64,000 bases of DNA, taken from an uncultured Pelagibacteraceae bacterium (GTDB lineage Bacteria > Pseudomonadota > Alphaproteobacteria > Pelagibacterales > Pelagibacteraceae). Positions 23,744-33,000 of this stretch are shown one piece after another (positions within the stretch are counted from its first letter, which is position 1; each line of letters opens with the position of its first letter). The DNA is taken from positions 1 to 64,000 of the forward strand of contig CACJWN010000004.1 in NCBI GenBank assembly GCA_902597175.1. Reading direction: 5' to 3'. The translations under genes were made by a program, and so were the position numbers. The notes below the pieces were generated by a model that was not told where the DNA came from, did not search any database, and was given only the letters and a program-made list of their open reading frames with translations.

Positions 23744-26083
23744 ATGTATCTTAATAAAATGAATCAAAACATACAAAGTAATATCAAAGATAAAATCCAA
23801 GAAGATATTTCTCCAACTCGAAATTTATCAGGTATTCATTTAAAAATAGTTTTTGGGATTGCAATACTTTGGACTTTTTTTCAACTTTGGTATGCCTCTC
23901 CTTTTCCTTTTTGGTTTAATTTTGGAATGTTTAAAGGATTACCTGCTAGAGCCATTCACTTAGGTTTTGCTTTAACTTTAGCTTTTTTAATTTTTCCTGC
24001 AGTTAGAGGGAAAAAGATTTCAGTGATTGATATTATTATCAGTATTACCGGCGCATTAAGTTGTTTATATATTTATTTTTTCTATGACGATTTAGTAAAT
24101 AGAGGCGGTATTCTTTTAGTAAAAGAAATATTTGGTTTTAAAGTTCCAGTTGAACTTATAATTGGAGCCATAGGTATATTAATTTTATTAGAAGCAACTA
24201 GACGAGCCATAGGCTTACCTTTAGTTATCATTGCAGTTTGTTTCCTCTTATTTTCTTATTTTGGAAAATATGCTCCTGATATTATTTCTCACGGTGGGCT
24301 TTCAATAAAAAGATTGGTAGGATTTCAATGGTTCGATCAAGAAGCAATATTTGGAATTCCAATAGGTGTTTCAGTGGATTTCATTTTTTTATTTGTATTA
24401 TTTGGAGCTTTGTTAGAAACCGCAGGTGGTGGAAAGTATTTTTTAGACTTAGCTTTTGCAATGGTTGGAAAAATGCGAGGAGGCCCAGCTAAAGCTGCAA
24501 TATTAGGATCTGGAATGACAGGCATGATCTCAGGTTCGTCAATAGCAAACACTGTAACAACTGGAACTTTTACAATTCCAATAATGAAAAAAACTGGTTT
24601 TTCTCAAGAAAAAGCTGGGGCTATAGAAGTTTCTTCATCAGTTAACGGTCAAATAATGCCTCCGGTAATGGGAGCCGCAGCTTTTGTAATGGCAAGTTTT
24701 ATAGGTGTTACTTATTTTGAAGTCGTTAAACACGCTTTTTTACCAGCTATCATTTCATATATCGCTTTATTTTATATCTCTCATTTAGAGGCCCTTAAAT
24801 TAGGATTAAAAGGAATGGATGATGCTGATGTTCCTCACTTAAAGAAAACTTTTTTATCTGGCTTACATTTTTTAATACCTATTTTTGTTTTGATTTTTTT
24901 ACTTGTATATATGAGATATACGGCAGGTTTTTCTATCTTCTATGCAACTTTATCTTTAATATTAGTTAACTTTGTAAGTCGGATCATTAAAAATCCTGAT
25001 TTTAAAACTGGTTTGATTGATTGGTATAATCAAACAATAGTTGGTCTTCAAAAAGGTGCAATTAATATGGTCGGGGTAGGGATTGCAATTGCTACAGCAG
25101 GTATAATTGTAGGGGCAGTGGGGTCAACAGGGCTTAGCACTAATTTAATTATAGTTATTGAAACAATAGCAAGAGATAATGTAATAATTTTAATATTATT
25201 AACTATAATACTTTGCTTATTACTTGGTATGGGCCTTCCTACAACCGCAAACTATGTAGTTGTGGCTTCACTAATGGCTACAGTTTTAGTTGATGTTGGA
25301 AACGCCTCAGGCTTTATTTTTCCCTTAATTGCTGTTCACTTATTCGTATTTTATTTTGGATTGATGGCCGATGTAACACCTCCTGTTGGTTTAGCTTCTT
25401 ATGCAGCAGCTGCAATTTCTGGTGGCGACCCTTTAAGAACAGGACTCCAAGCCATTTGGTACAGCTTAAGAACAGGAATTTTACCGATTGTCTTTTTGTT
25501 TAATCATGAACTTTTATTGATTGGAGTAGATAGTATCTGGCAAGCTTTATTAGTTATAGCCACATCATTAATTGGAATTTTAGTGTTCACTTCAGCTACA
25601 CAACAATGGTTTATAAACAAATTAAGATGGTATGAGATTATAGCTTTTTTAATTATATCTTTATCATTTTTAGCTCCTGATTATGTTCTAGGTAAATTCT
25701 ATCCAAAATTTAATGAGCAAAAACTTTCAGCAGAAAGTATTCAAAGTTTATCTTTTGACCCGTCAAAAGAAGTTCATATTAAAGTCACTCGAGTTACTGA
25801 ATATGGAGAAAGATATAAACTTTTTGTTATCGATAAAAGAAAATTTGAAAATAATTATAATCTTGAAGAATACGGTTTGACTTTAGCAGACCAAAATAAT
25901 CAATTGATTGTTGATAAATTAAACTGGAAAGGTGAGGCAAAAAAATCTGGTATACAGATGGGTGATATTATAAGTAATTTTAAAATTGAAAATCCAGAAA
26001 GACCCAATAAAACAGTTGTATATCCTTTTGCTTTAATTTTGTTAATTATATTAGGATTTAATAATTATAAGAGAGCAAAATAA
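23744..26083 (+). CDS. Fused TRAP transporter permease (DctQM type, DUF3394 C-terminus)
   Basis: The 779-residue protein combines the small (DctQ-like) and large (DctM-like) TRAP permease subunits, as is usual with TAXI receptors. About 16 or more helices are visible. The DctM blocks GMTGMISGSSIANTVTTGTFTIP near residue 258 and LGMGLPTTANYVV near 492 are clear, as is ADVTPPVGLASYAAAAISGGDP near 545. After residue 650 a soluble DUF3394-like domain with a PDZ-like end (WKGEAKKSGIQMGDII) follows, then a last helix. The start may instead be the ATG at 23759. Sodium-driven uptake with the upstream receptor is expected. Confidence 0.93.
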   Translation: MYLNKMNQNIQSNIKDKIQEDISPTRNLSGIHLKIVFGIAILWTFFQLWYASPFPFWFNFGMFKGLPARAIHLGFALTLAFLIFPAVRGKKISVIDIIISITGALSCLYIYFFYDDLVNRGGILLVKEIFGFKVPVELIIGAIGILILLEATRRAIGLPLVIIAVCFLLFSYFGKYAPDIISHGGLSIKRLVGFQWFDQEAIFGIPIGVSVDFIFLFVLFGALLETAGGGKYFLDLAFAMVGKMRGGPAKAAILGSGMTGMISGSSIANTVTTGTFTIPIMKKTGFSQEKAGAIEVSSSVNGQIMPPVMGAAAFVMASFIGVTYFEVVKHAFLPAIISYIALFYISHLEALKLGLKGMDDADVPHLKKTFLSGLHFLIPIFVLIFLLVYMRYTAGFSIFYATLSLILVNFVSRIIKNPDFKTGLIDWYNQTIVGLQKGAINMVGVGIAIATAGIIVGAVGSTGLSTNLIIVIETIARDNVIILILLTIILCLLLGMGLPTTANYVVVASLMATVLVDVGNASGFIFPLIAVHLFVFYFGLMADVTPPVGLASYAAAAISGGDPLRTGLQAIWYSLRTGILPIVFLFNHELLLIGVDSIWQALLVIATSLIGILVFTSATQQWFINKLRWYEIIAFLIISLSFLAPDYVLGKFYPKFNEQKLSAESIQSLSFDPSKEVHIKVTRVTEYGERYKLFVIDKRKFENNYNLEEYGLTLADQNNQLIVDKLNWKGEAKKSGIQMGDIISNFKIENPERPNKTVVYPFALILLIILGFNNYKRAK

Positions 26084-27172
26084 ATGCACAAATACTTATT
26101 AACTTTAACTTCATTTTTTCTTTCATACTTATTTATCTTTTTTTATTTTTTTTTTTCTCTTGAAAAAAATTTTAAAGATAACTTTAAATTTCCTAAAACA
26201 GCTGCTTTTTATAAATATTATTTTCAACACATAGATCATCTTAGATATAGAGAGAGTTATAAAAATAAGATTATTACTGATGAGCTAATTTTTAATTATA
26301 TTAAAAATCAAAAAGAGGGTGAAACCATTCTCTTTCAAGGCGACTCTTGGATACAAATGATTAATGATGAGATTTCACATAAAAAATTATTGATATCAGG
26401 ATTAGAGAATTACTCAAAAATTATTAATGCTGGAATAGCATCTTATTCTCCATCTTTGATGTTTAAACAATATAAAATATTGGAGAAAGATTTTAAAATT
26501 TTTCCTAATACCTTAGTTATTTATATAGACCAAACTGATATGGGAGATGAACTTTGCCGTTATAAAAAATTAATTCAGTTTAGTGACAAAGGAGAAATAA
26601 TAAGTATTCCTGGAGAAACTTTTCCATACTATAGAGATGTATTTAATTTACATGAAGCAATATCACTGTCTTCGATAGAGCATGGAAATACAAATAAATT
26701 TATTAAAACACAACAGTTGATAAATTATAAAATTAAGAAGGCTTTGATAAGATCAAAGACAATTTTAAAGATTTCTCTAAAATTCGATAACCATAATTTA
26801 GTCAAGTGTAAATGGCAAGTTATTGAAAATTATAAAAAGAATTTAAGCAAAGAAGATAGAATATATCTTATAAAAATTTTTAAAAGTTTTTTTTCATATC
26901 TAGAGAAAAAAGATTATTTAAGATCAATTTTTGTTGTTACTCATCCGCACAAATTACAATTAACAGGAAACAATCAAACTATAGATATTTCTGATATTGT
27001 AGCTGAGTCGATTATGAATTATAAAAAAATTGAACATATTAATTTTTCAAAAGTATTAAAAAAGAAAAATTTATATAAAAAAAAAGATGATATCTGGTTA
27101 CAAGATTCAATTCATCTACAAAGAGATGAATTTAATTTATTTTTGTCAGAAATTTTAAGTAGAATTAATTAA
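26084..27172 (+). CDS. Membrane-anchored SGNH-hydrolase-like protein
   Basis: A 362-residue protein with one N-terminal transmembrane anchor (about residues 5-26) and an extracytoplasmic domain resembling SGNH/GDSL hydrolases. FQGDSW at 85-90 matches block I with the nucleophile Ser, NAGIASYSPSLMFKQY near 120 matches block II, and WLQDSIHL near 338-345 supplies the DxxH of block V. The usual Asn of block III is not obvious; YIDQTDMGDE stands at that place. The gene starts directly after the permease stop, suggesting co-expression. A link to transported substrate or to cell-envelope acylation is speculation. Confidence 0.6.
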   Translation: MHKYLLTLTSFFLSYLFIFFYFFFSLEKNFKDNFKFPKTAAFYKYYFQHIDHLRYRESYKNKIITDELIFNYIKNQKEGETILFQGDSWIQMINDEISHKKLLISGLENYSKIINAGIASYSPSLMFKQYKILEKDFKIFPNTLVIYIDQTDMGDELCRYKKLIQFSDKGEIISIPGETFPYYRDVFNLHEAISLSSIEHGNTNKFIKTQQLINYKIKKALIRSKTILKISLKFDNHNLVKCKWQVIENYKKNLSKEDRIYLIKIFKSFFSYLEKKDYLRSIFVVTHPHKLQLTGNNQTIDISDIVAESIMNYKKIEHINFSKVLKKKNLYKKKDDIWLQDSIHLQRDEFNLFLSEILSRIN

Positions 27173-27226
27173 AGGATTTTTTTTTAAAATAAATTTATTT
27201 TAATAATATTTAATTAATCTATATTA

Positions 27227-27271
27227 CTACATTACCAAAACGAGTAATATTACAACTGCAAGTATTTCCAT
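27227..27271 (-). CDS. 14-residue hydrophobic micropeptide (putative)
   Basis: On the minus strand an ATG at 27271 opens a 14-codon frame, MEILAVVILLVLVM, ending at TAG 27227. All residues after Glu2 are hydrophobic, enough for a short membrane-inserted segment. The reason to report it is the ribosome binding site AGGAGGTGAT seven bases upstream, much stronger than sites before most genes here. I do not recognise the peptide. It could be a small regulatory membrane peptide or a leader peptide. The frame has no upstream ATG that would make it longer. Confidence 0.45.
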   Translation of the reverse strand: MEILAVVILLVLVM

Positions 27272-27274
27272 TAA

Positions 27275-27284
27275 ATCACCTCCT
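27275..27284 (-). promoter_or_regulatory. Near-complete Shine-Dalgarno sequence
   Basis: The minus strand reads AGGAGGTGAT, ten contiguous bases complementary to the standard 16S rRNA 3' end. The core AGGAGG is seven bases from the ATG at 27271. Most genes in this window have weak sites or none, so this element stands out. On the plus strand the same bases read as a copy of the 16S anti-Shine-Dalgarno tail. Confidence 0.65.
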
Positions 27285-27318
27285 AAGAAAAATATTAAAA
27301 TCTTTTTATGTTTTAATT

Positions 27319-27468
27319 ATGATTAAGTGGTTGTATTTATTATTATGCAAAGTTGGATTACATAGGTTCGAAAAAGTCGATATTAATTATAGTTTTGGTC
27401 CCGGCGGTTCAACTGAAACGATAAAATGTCAAGACTGTGGAATAAAAAAAATTAGAAAAAAGGATTAA
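27319..27468 (+). CDS. Small Cys-rich (putative zinc-ribbon) protein
   Basis: A 49-codon frame that begins MIKWLYLLLCKVGLH and ends with a basic tail after IKCQDCGIKK. Cys10 and His15 together with the CxxC pair at 37-40 could bind one zinc ion, and FGPGGSTETI precedes the knuckle. Short proteins with this pattern (a CxxxxH and a CxxCG knuckle) are common as single bacterial genes without known function. The stop overlaps the stop of the converging thioesterase gene by four bases. No strong ribosome binding site is seen, so expression is uncertain. Confidence 0.55.
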   Translation: MIKWLYLLLCKVGLHRFEKVDINYSFGPGGSTETIKCQDCGIKKIRKKD

Positions 27469-27854
27469 AGAATTTTCCAAGTACCAGATGCTGATGCGAC
27501 TATTTCTTTATCATTAGAAATATCACAATTTATAAAAACTAGTGTCTTAGTTTTTTTTAAAATTTTTACTTTTCCAGAAAGTTTATCACCAAGTTGGCCT
27601 ACTGAGATAAATTTCATATCCAAATTTATTGTTACACATCTCTTATCGCCAGCAACTCTGTGAGCAGCAGTTCCCATGCCAGTATCAGCTATAGTAGAGA
27701 GGAATCCACCATGTGCAATTTTACCAGTGTTTAAATGCATTTCTTTAACTTCTACTGTAAATTCATATTGAGTATCGCTAATTTTTTTTAGCTCTAACCC
27801 GCCAAGATGTTTCATAAAACCCTGATTAGACTCGTCCATACTTTTTTTTATCAT
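27465..27854 (-). CDS. PaaI-like hotdog-fold thioesterase
   Basis: A 129-residue hotdog protein. GKIAHGGFLSTIADTGMGTAAH near residue 46 is the PaaI/YbgC-type helix, with the HGG motif and the Asp used in acyl-CoA thioester hydrolysis. VTINLDMKFISVGQLGDKL follows as the core strand. The substrate is probably an acyl- or aryl-CoA. The gene start overlaps the 3' end of the DMT transporter by 29 bases; an internal ATG at 27839 would reduce the overlap to 14. It is in a minus-strand pair with that transporter. Confidence 0.82.
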   Translation of the reverse strand: MIKKSMDESNQGFMKHLGGLELKKISDTQYEFTVEVKEMHLNTGKIAHGGFLSTIADTGMGTAAHRVAGDKRCVTINLDMKFISVGQLGDKLSGKVKILKKTKTLVFINCDISNDKEIVASASGTWKIL

Positions 27855-28725
27855 ATAACGGAGCTAATTGTGAAAAAATAACTGCAAATAAAATAAGAAT
27901 TATTCCTATAATTTTTATTTCGTTTAAAAACTGGTTTAAAATTATCCATCCGAAAATTGAAGCGAATACACCTTCTAGTGAAAATATAATAGCTACTGGC
28001 GCTGGAGAAAGGTTTTGTTGTCCGTAAATTTGTAAAAGAAAGGCTACTCCGCTTGATAGAACTCCTGCGTATAACATTTCTTTACCATCCAAAACCATAT
28101 TAGAAAATTTAACACTTTCAAAAACGAAAGCCGGCATCAATGCAAATATGGAGGCAATTAAACACTGAAGGCATGCAATAGTAATTGGAAAATTAAATAT
28201 TCTTAAAAATCTTGAAATAAAAACAATATGGAATGCCCAAAATAAAGCATTAAAAATTGCAATACTGTCTCCTATTCTTACTTGAATATTATCAAACTCA
28301 GTTAAAAGGATGCCTCCAAATAAACAAATGATAATTGATAGCCAAACAGACTTATGAATATTTTTTGAAAAAAAATAGTAAGCAACAAATGGAACTAAGA
28401 TTACATAAAAAATTGTAAATACTGCTGTATTAGCTACATCTGTATAAAGTAAAGCATACTGTTGCAAAACATTTCCCATTGAAAGAAGAAATCCAATCAG
28501 CAGTAGATTTAAAATATTTTCTTTTTTAAAAATTATTGAATTTACTTTTTTATATTCGAAAATAAATAAAAACGGGACTAATGTAATAAAACCAAGAAAA
28601 AGTCTGCCGAAAGTAAAAGTGAATGGCCCATTGTAATCCATTCCCATATCTTGAGCCACAAAAGCCGAACCCCAAATTAAAGAACAGCTGATAGCACAAA
28701 TAAGAGAGAAAACTTTTTTATTCAT
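27826..28725 (-). CDS. EamA/DMT-family transporter
   Basis: A 299-residue protein with ten predicted helices in two EamA repeats. SCSLIWGSAFVAQDMGMDYNG opens the first repeat and AFHIVFISRFLRIF near residue 160 the second. The motif LSPAPVAIIFSLEGVFASIFGWI near 240 is typical of the drug/metabolite exporter group. Such proteins export amino acids or other small metabolites. No substrate can be assigned. It lies between aceF and the thioesterase on the same strand. Confidence 0.85.
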   Translation of the reverse strand: MNKKVFSLICAISCSLIWGSAFVAQDMGMDYNGPFTFTFGRLFLGFITLVPFLFIFEYKKVNSIIFKKENILNLLLIGFLLSMGNVLQQYALLYTDVANTAVFTIFYVILVPFVAYYFFSKNIHKSVWLSIIICLFGGILLTEFDNIQVRIGDSIAIFNALFWAFHIVFISRFLRIFNFPITIACLQCLIASIFALMPAFVFESVKFSNMVLDGKEMLYAGVLSSGVAFLLQIYGQQNLSPAPVAIIFSLEGVFASIFGWIILNQFLNEIKIIGIILILFAVIFSQLAPLYDKKKYGRV

Positions 28726-28748
28726 GCTTTGTACTATTTTATAATTGA

Positions 28749-30008
28749 TTAAACGGCAAGTTTAAAAGCAAAATCTTTGCCAAGACATTTTCCAAGATAA
28801 ACACAGAACCTAGCACCCTCCGCACCATCAATTATTCTATGGTCATATGAGAGTGAAATAGGTAAAATTTTTCTTGAAACAAATTTATCTTTAACTTTTA
28901 TTAACCTATCAAAACTTTTTCCAACTCCAAGTATGGCTACTTCAGGAGGATTTATAATTGGGGTAAAGAAAGTTCCTCCAATTCCACCCAAGCTTGAAAT
29001 TGTCATTGAACCACCAAAAAATTCCTTCTTATCAATTTTTAAATCTCTGCAAAGTCTACTTGTTTTTCTTAAAGCACTTCCAATTTCTTTTATACTCATT
29101 TGATCAACATCTCTTATTTTAGGAACCATCAGACCGTGAGGAGTGTCTACTGCAAAACCAACATGAAAATATTTTTTATAAATAATTTTGTCATTAGCAC
29201 TATCAATTGAAGCATTAAAATTTGGAAATTTCTTTAAGGCACTTACAAGAGCTTTTGCGATAAAAGCAAGGGGTGTTACTTTTATTTTCTCACCAGTATA
29301 GTAGTCATATAATGAGGATCTAAATTGCTCCATTTCTGTTATATCAACTTCATCATGCTGTGTTACATGGGGAATTTCAGTCCAAGATCTTACTAAATGA
29401 GGACCAGATAATCTTTTAACTCTTGGTATATCTTTTAATTCGATTTCACCAAACTCTTCGTGCGGATACTCTTCTTTATGAACTTTCTTTTCTACTTTCC
29501 CACTGCTGACTGTAACCTGCGATCTTACAAAATTTTTAACATCTTCCTCGGAAACTCTACCGCCTCTTTGAGAACCAGGTATTTCAACTACATTGGCACC
29601 TAACTCTCTTGCAAATTTTCTAACTTTTGGACTAGCTGACTTACTACCTGATTGTGATGTAGGCGCTACAGGAATAATTTCTTTTTGTTTCTGAGGTTTG
29701 ATTTCTTTTATTTCTGACTTCTCTACTTTTTTTTCCTCACTGACTGCTTCTTTTTTTTCCTCAGTAGCACTGTCAGCATTAAGACTAAGAATTAAGTCTC
29801 CTTTGTTGACTTTATCACCTACTTTAATATTAATTTTTTCAATAACTCCCTCGTGTGTTGATGGCACTTCAACGCTTGATTTGTCACTTTCCAATGTAAT
29901 AAGAGAGTCATTTTTTTTTATTTGTTGACCTTCTTTAACTAAAACTTCAATAATCTCCACATCCTTGAAGTCGCCCATATCTGGAACTAAAATTTTTGTA
30001 CTAGCCAT
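28749..30008 (-). CDS. aceF: Dihydrolipoamide acetyltransferase, pyruvate dehydrogenase E2
   Basis: E2 carries acetyl groups from E1 to CoA. The 419-residue protein has one lipoyl domain (residues 1-75, with the lipoyl Lys at residue 43 in ESDKSSVE), a Lys/Glu-rich linker, a peripheral-subunit-binding domain (SPKVRKFARELGANVVEIPGS near residue 125) and a catalytic domain. The latter ends with LSYDHRIIDGAEGARF, which holds the catalytic His. It lies two bases after aceE. Having only one lipoyl domain here is compensated by another on E1. Confidence 0.93.
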   Translation of the reverse strand: MASTKILVPDMGDFKDVEIIEVLVKEGQQIKKNDSLITLESDKSSVEVPSTHEGVIEKINIKVGDKVNKGDLILSLNADSATEEKKEAVSEEKKVEKSEIKEIKPQKQKEIIPVAPTSQSGSKSASPKVRKFARELGANVVEIPGSQRGGRVSEEDVKNFVRSQVTVSSGKVEKKVHKEEYPHEEFGEIELKDIPRVKRLSGPHLVRSWTEIPHVTQHDEVDITEMEQFRSSLYDYYTGEKIKVTPLAFIAKALVSALKKFPNFNASIDSANDKIIYKKYFHVGFAVDTPHGLMVPKIRDVDQMSIKEIGSALRKTSRLCRDLKIDKKEFFGGSMTISSLGGIGGTFFTPIINPPEVAILGVGKSFDRLIKVKDKFVSRKILPISLSYDHRIIDGAEGARFCVYLGKCLGKDFAFKLAV

Positions 30009-30010
30009 AT

Positions 30011-33000
30011 TTATAAATTAGATGGAAAATCTCTATCTTTATCAATCTTAAATTTTTTTATCGCTTTCTCCGCTTTTTTAGTTTCAATTAATTGTTCTTT
30101 TGCTAAGGCGCTTAAAGTATAAGCAACTATATGTTCTTTATCTACTTCAAAAAATTTTCTTAGATTTTTTCTTGTATCACTTCTCCCATAACCATCTGTA
30201 CCTAAAGAGTAAAAAGGTTTTTCAACATATGGTCTTATTTGATCAGAAAATGATCTTGTATAATCAGATGCAGCAACAATAGGCCCATCTCTTTTTGATA
30301 AACATTTTTGCACATAAGATTTTTTTCTTTTTTCATCTGGATTAAGAAGATTCCATCTTTCTGTCTCCATTCCGTCTCTTCTTAATTCATTAAAACTTGT
30401 AACGCTCCAAACATCAGAGTCGATACCGTAATCTTTAGATAGAATTTCTGCTGCTGAAATTATTTCTCTTAAAATTGTTCCCGAGCCTAAAAGCTGAACT
30501 TTAGTTTTATTCTTGTTATTATTTTCTTTAAATAAATACATTCCCTTTAAAATTCCTTCATCGGCACCCTTTGGCTTTTCTGGGTGAGAATAATTTTCAT
30601 TCATTGCAGTGATGTAGTAGAAAATATTTTCTTTTTTCTCATGCATTCTTTTTAGTCCATCTCTTAAAATTACAGCCATTTCATAAGCAAACGTTGGATC
30701 ATAACTTATACAATTTGGGATATTTGATGCTAATAAATGACTATGACCATCTTGGTGTTGAAGCCCTTCTCCGGCTAAAGTAGTTCTTCCTGCAGTAGCA
30801 CCAATCAAGAAACCTCTTGCTTGAGAGTCTCCTGCGGCCCAAGCCAAATCTCCAACCCTTTGAAAACCAAACATAGAGTAAAAAATATAAATCGGTATCA
30901 TTTCTAAATCATGATTTGTGTAAGCTGTACCAGCTGCAATCCAAGATGACATTGCTCCTGACTCGTTTATTCCTTCTTCTAATACTTGGCCACTTTTATC
31001 TTCTCTGTAAGAACTCAACTGCTCTGAGTCTACTGGCTCATACTTTTGACCTTCATGAGCATATATTCCAATTTTTTGGAAGAAACCCTCCATCCCAAAA
31101 GTTCTTGCTTCGTCTGGAATAATTGGAACTAATCTTGGTGATATATTTTTATCTCTAAGCAATGCAGTAAGCATTCTAACTAACGCCATTGTAGTTGACA
31201 TTTCTTTGTCCCCTGTAGATTTCATAAAATTATCAAAAATTTCTTTAGGTGGAGCTTTTATTTGTTTTGCAAAAGAAGATCTTTCTGGAATAAAACCACC
31301 AAGCTTTACTCTTTGAGCTTTTAGATATTTTATTTCTTCAGAGTTTTCATCTGGTTTGTAATACTCAATATTTTTTACCTGCTTATCAGTAAGAGGGACA
31401 CCAAATCTATCTCTATAATAAAGTAAATCCTCCTCATCTAATTTCTTTTGTTGATGGGTTGTATTTATACTTTCTCCAGATTTTCCCATACCGTAACCTT
31501 TTATGGTTTTAGCAAGAATAACAGTTGGAGAACCGGTATGCTGCATTGCTGAGTGATAGGCAGCGTAAACTTTATGTGGATCGTGACCTCCTCTATTTAA
31601 TCTCCAAATATCTTTGTCTGTCATTGTAGACACCATTTCTTTTAACTCAGGATACTTACCAAAGAATTTTTCTCTAACATATAAACCATCTTTTGCCTTA
31701 AAAGCTTGATACTCTCCATCGACACATTCGTTCATTCTTTTTACAAGTAAGCCAGACTTATCTTTCATCAGAAGTTTGTCCCAGTAAGATCCCCAAATGA
31801 CTTTAATTACATTCCATCCAGTTCCTCTGAAACTTCCTTCGAGCTCTTGAATAATTTTTCCATTTCCTCTAACAGGCCCATCAAGTCTTTGAAGGTTACA
31901 ATTAATTACAAATATTAAATTATCTAATTTTTCTCTTGCAGCTAAACCGATTGCTCCCATAGACTCCGGCTCATCCATTTCTCCATCTCCTAAGAATACC
32001 CAAATCTTTCTTCCTTCGTCTTTAACTAAACCTCTATTGATTAAATATTTTAAGAAACGTGCTTGATAAATTGCCATGATAGGACCAAGACCCATTGATA
32101 CTGTTGGAAATTGCCAAAAGTCAGGCATCAACCAAGGGTGAGGATACGATGAAAGACCATCTTTACCAACTTCTTGTCTAAAACCATCCAACTGTTTGGC
32201 TGTGAGCCTTCCCTCTAAAAAGGCTCTTGCATACATACCTGGAGCGGAGTGACCTTGAAAATAAATTAAGTCTCCACCAAACTTGTTATTTTTTGCTCTC
32301 CAAAAATGATTCATACCAACGTCATATAATGTTGCTGCTGATGCGAAAGTCCCTATGTGCCCACCTAATTCAGAACTTTTTTTATTTGCCTTCACAACCA
32401 TGGCAGCAGCATTCCATCTAATAATTGCTCTTAATTTTTTTTCAATATTTTGGTCTCCTGGGGATTTAGCTTCTGCTTCTGGTGGTATAGTATTTATGTA
32501 CGGAGTTGTTCTAGTATCAGGCAAAACTAATCCTGATTTGTATGCTTGATCGATAACTTTATTTAATAGATAACTTGCTCGTGGTGCTCCATCAGACTCA
32601 ATTACTGAATTTAATGACTCTATCCATTCATTTGTTTCAATTGGATCAATGTCGTCTTTTGAAGCGGGTTCAGCAAAAACCTTTTTAACTTGTTTTACAG
32701 GATTTAAGTTACCATTTGTTTTTGGTTTTTCTTGGATTAATTCTTCTTTAATTTCTTCTTTTTTTATTTCTTGTTGTGGTGCAGAGGCCGCTTGGCCATT
32801 TTCAATAGTTGCTAATAAACTTCCCTCGGATACTTTATCTCCAATTTTTACTTTTAAATCTTTTATTAGACCTGCTGAAGGCGATGGAATCTCTACACTA
32901 GATTTATCGCTCTCGATTGTGACTATCGGATCATTTTTATTTATCTGATCACCAGGTTTGACTAAAATTTCTATTACTTCGACGTCCTTAAAATCACCTA

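Noticed and set aside
27184-27203. Perfect 20-base A/T palindrome after the SGNH-like gene
   Set aside because: It consists only of A and T in a very A/T-rich background, so it carries little information, and a weak terminator cannot be told from chance.
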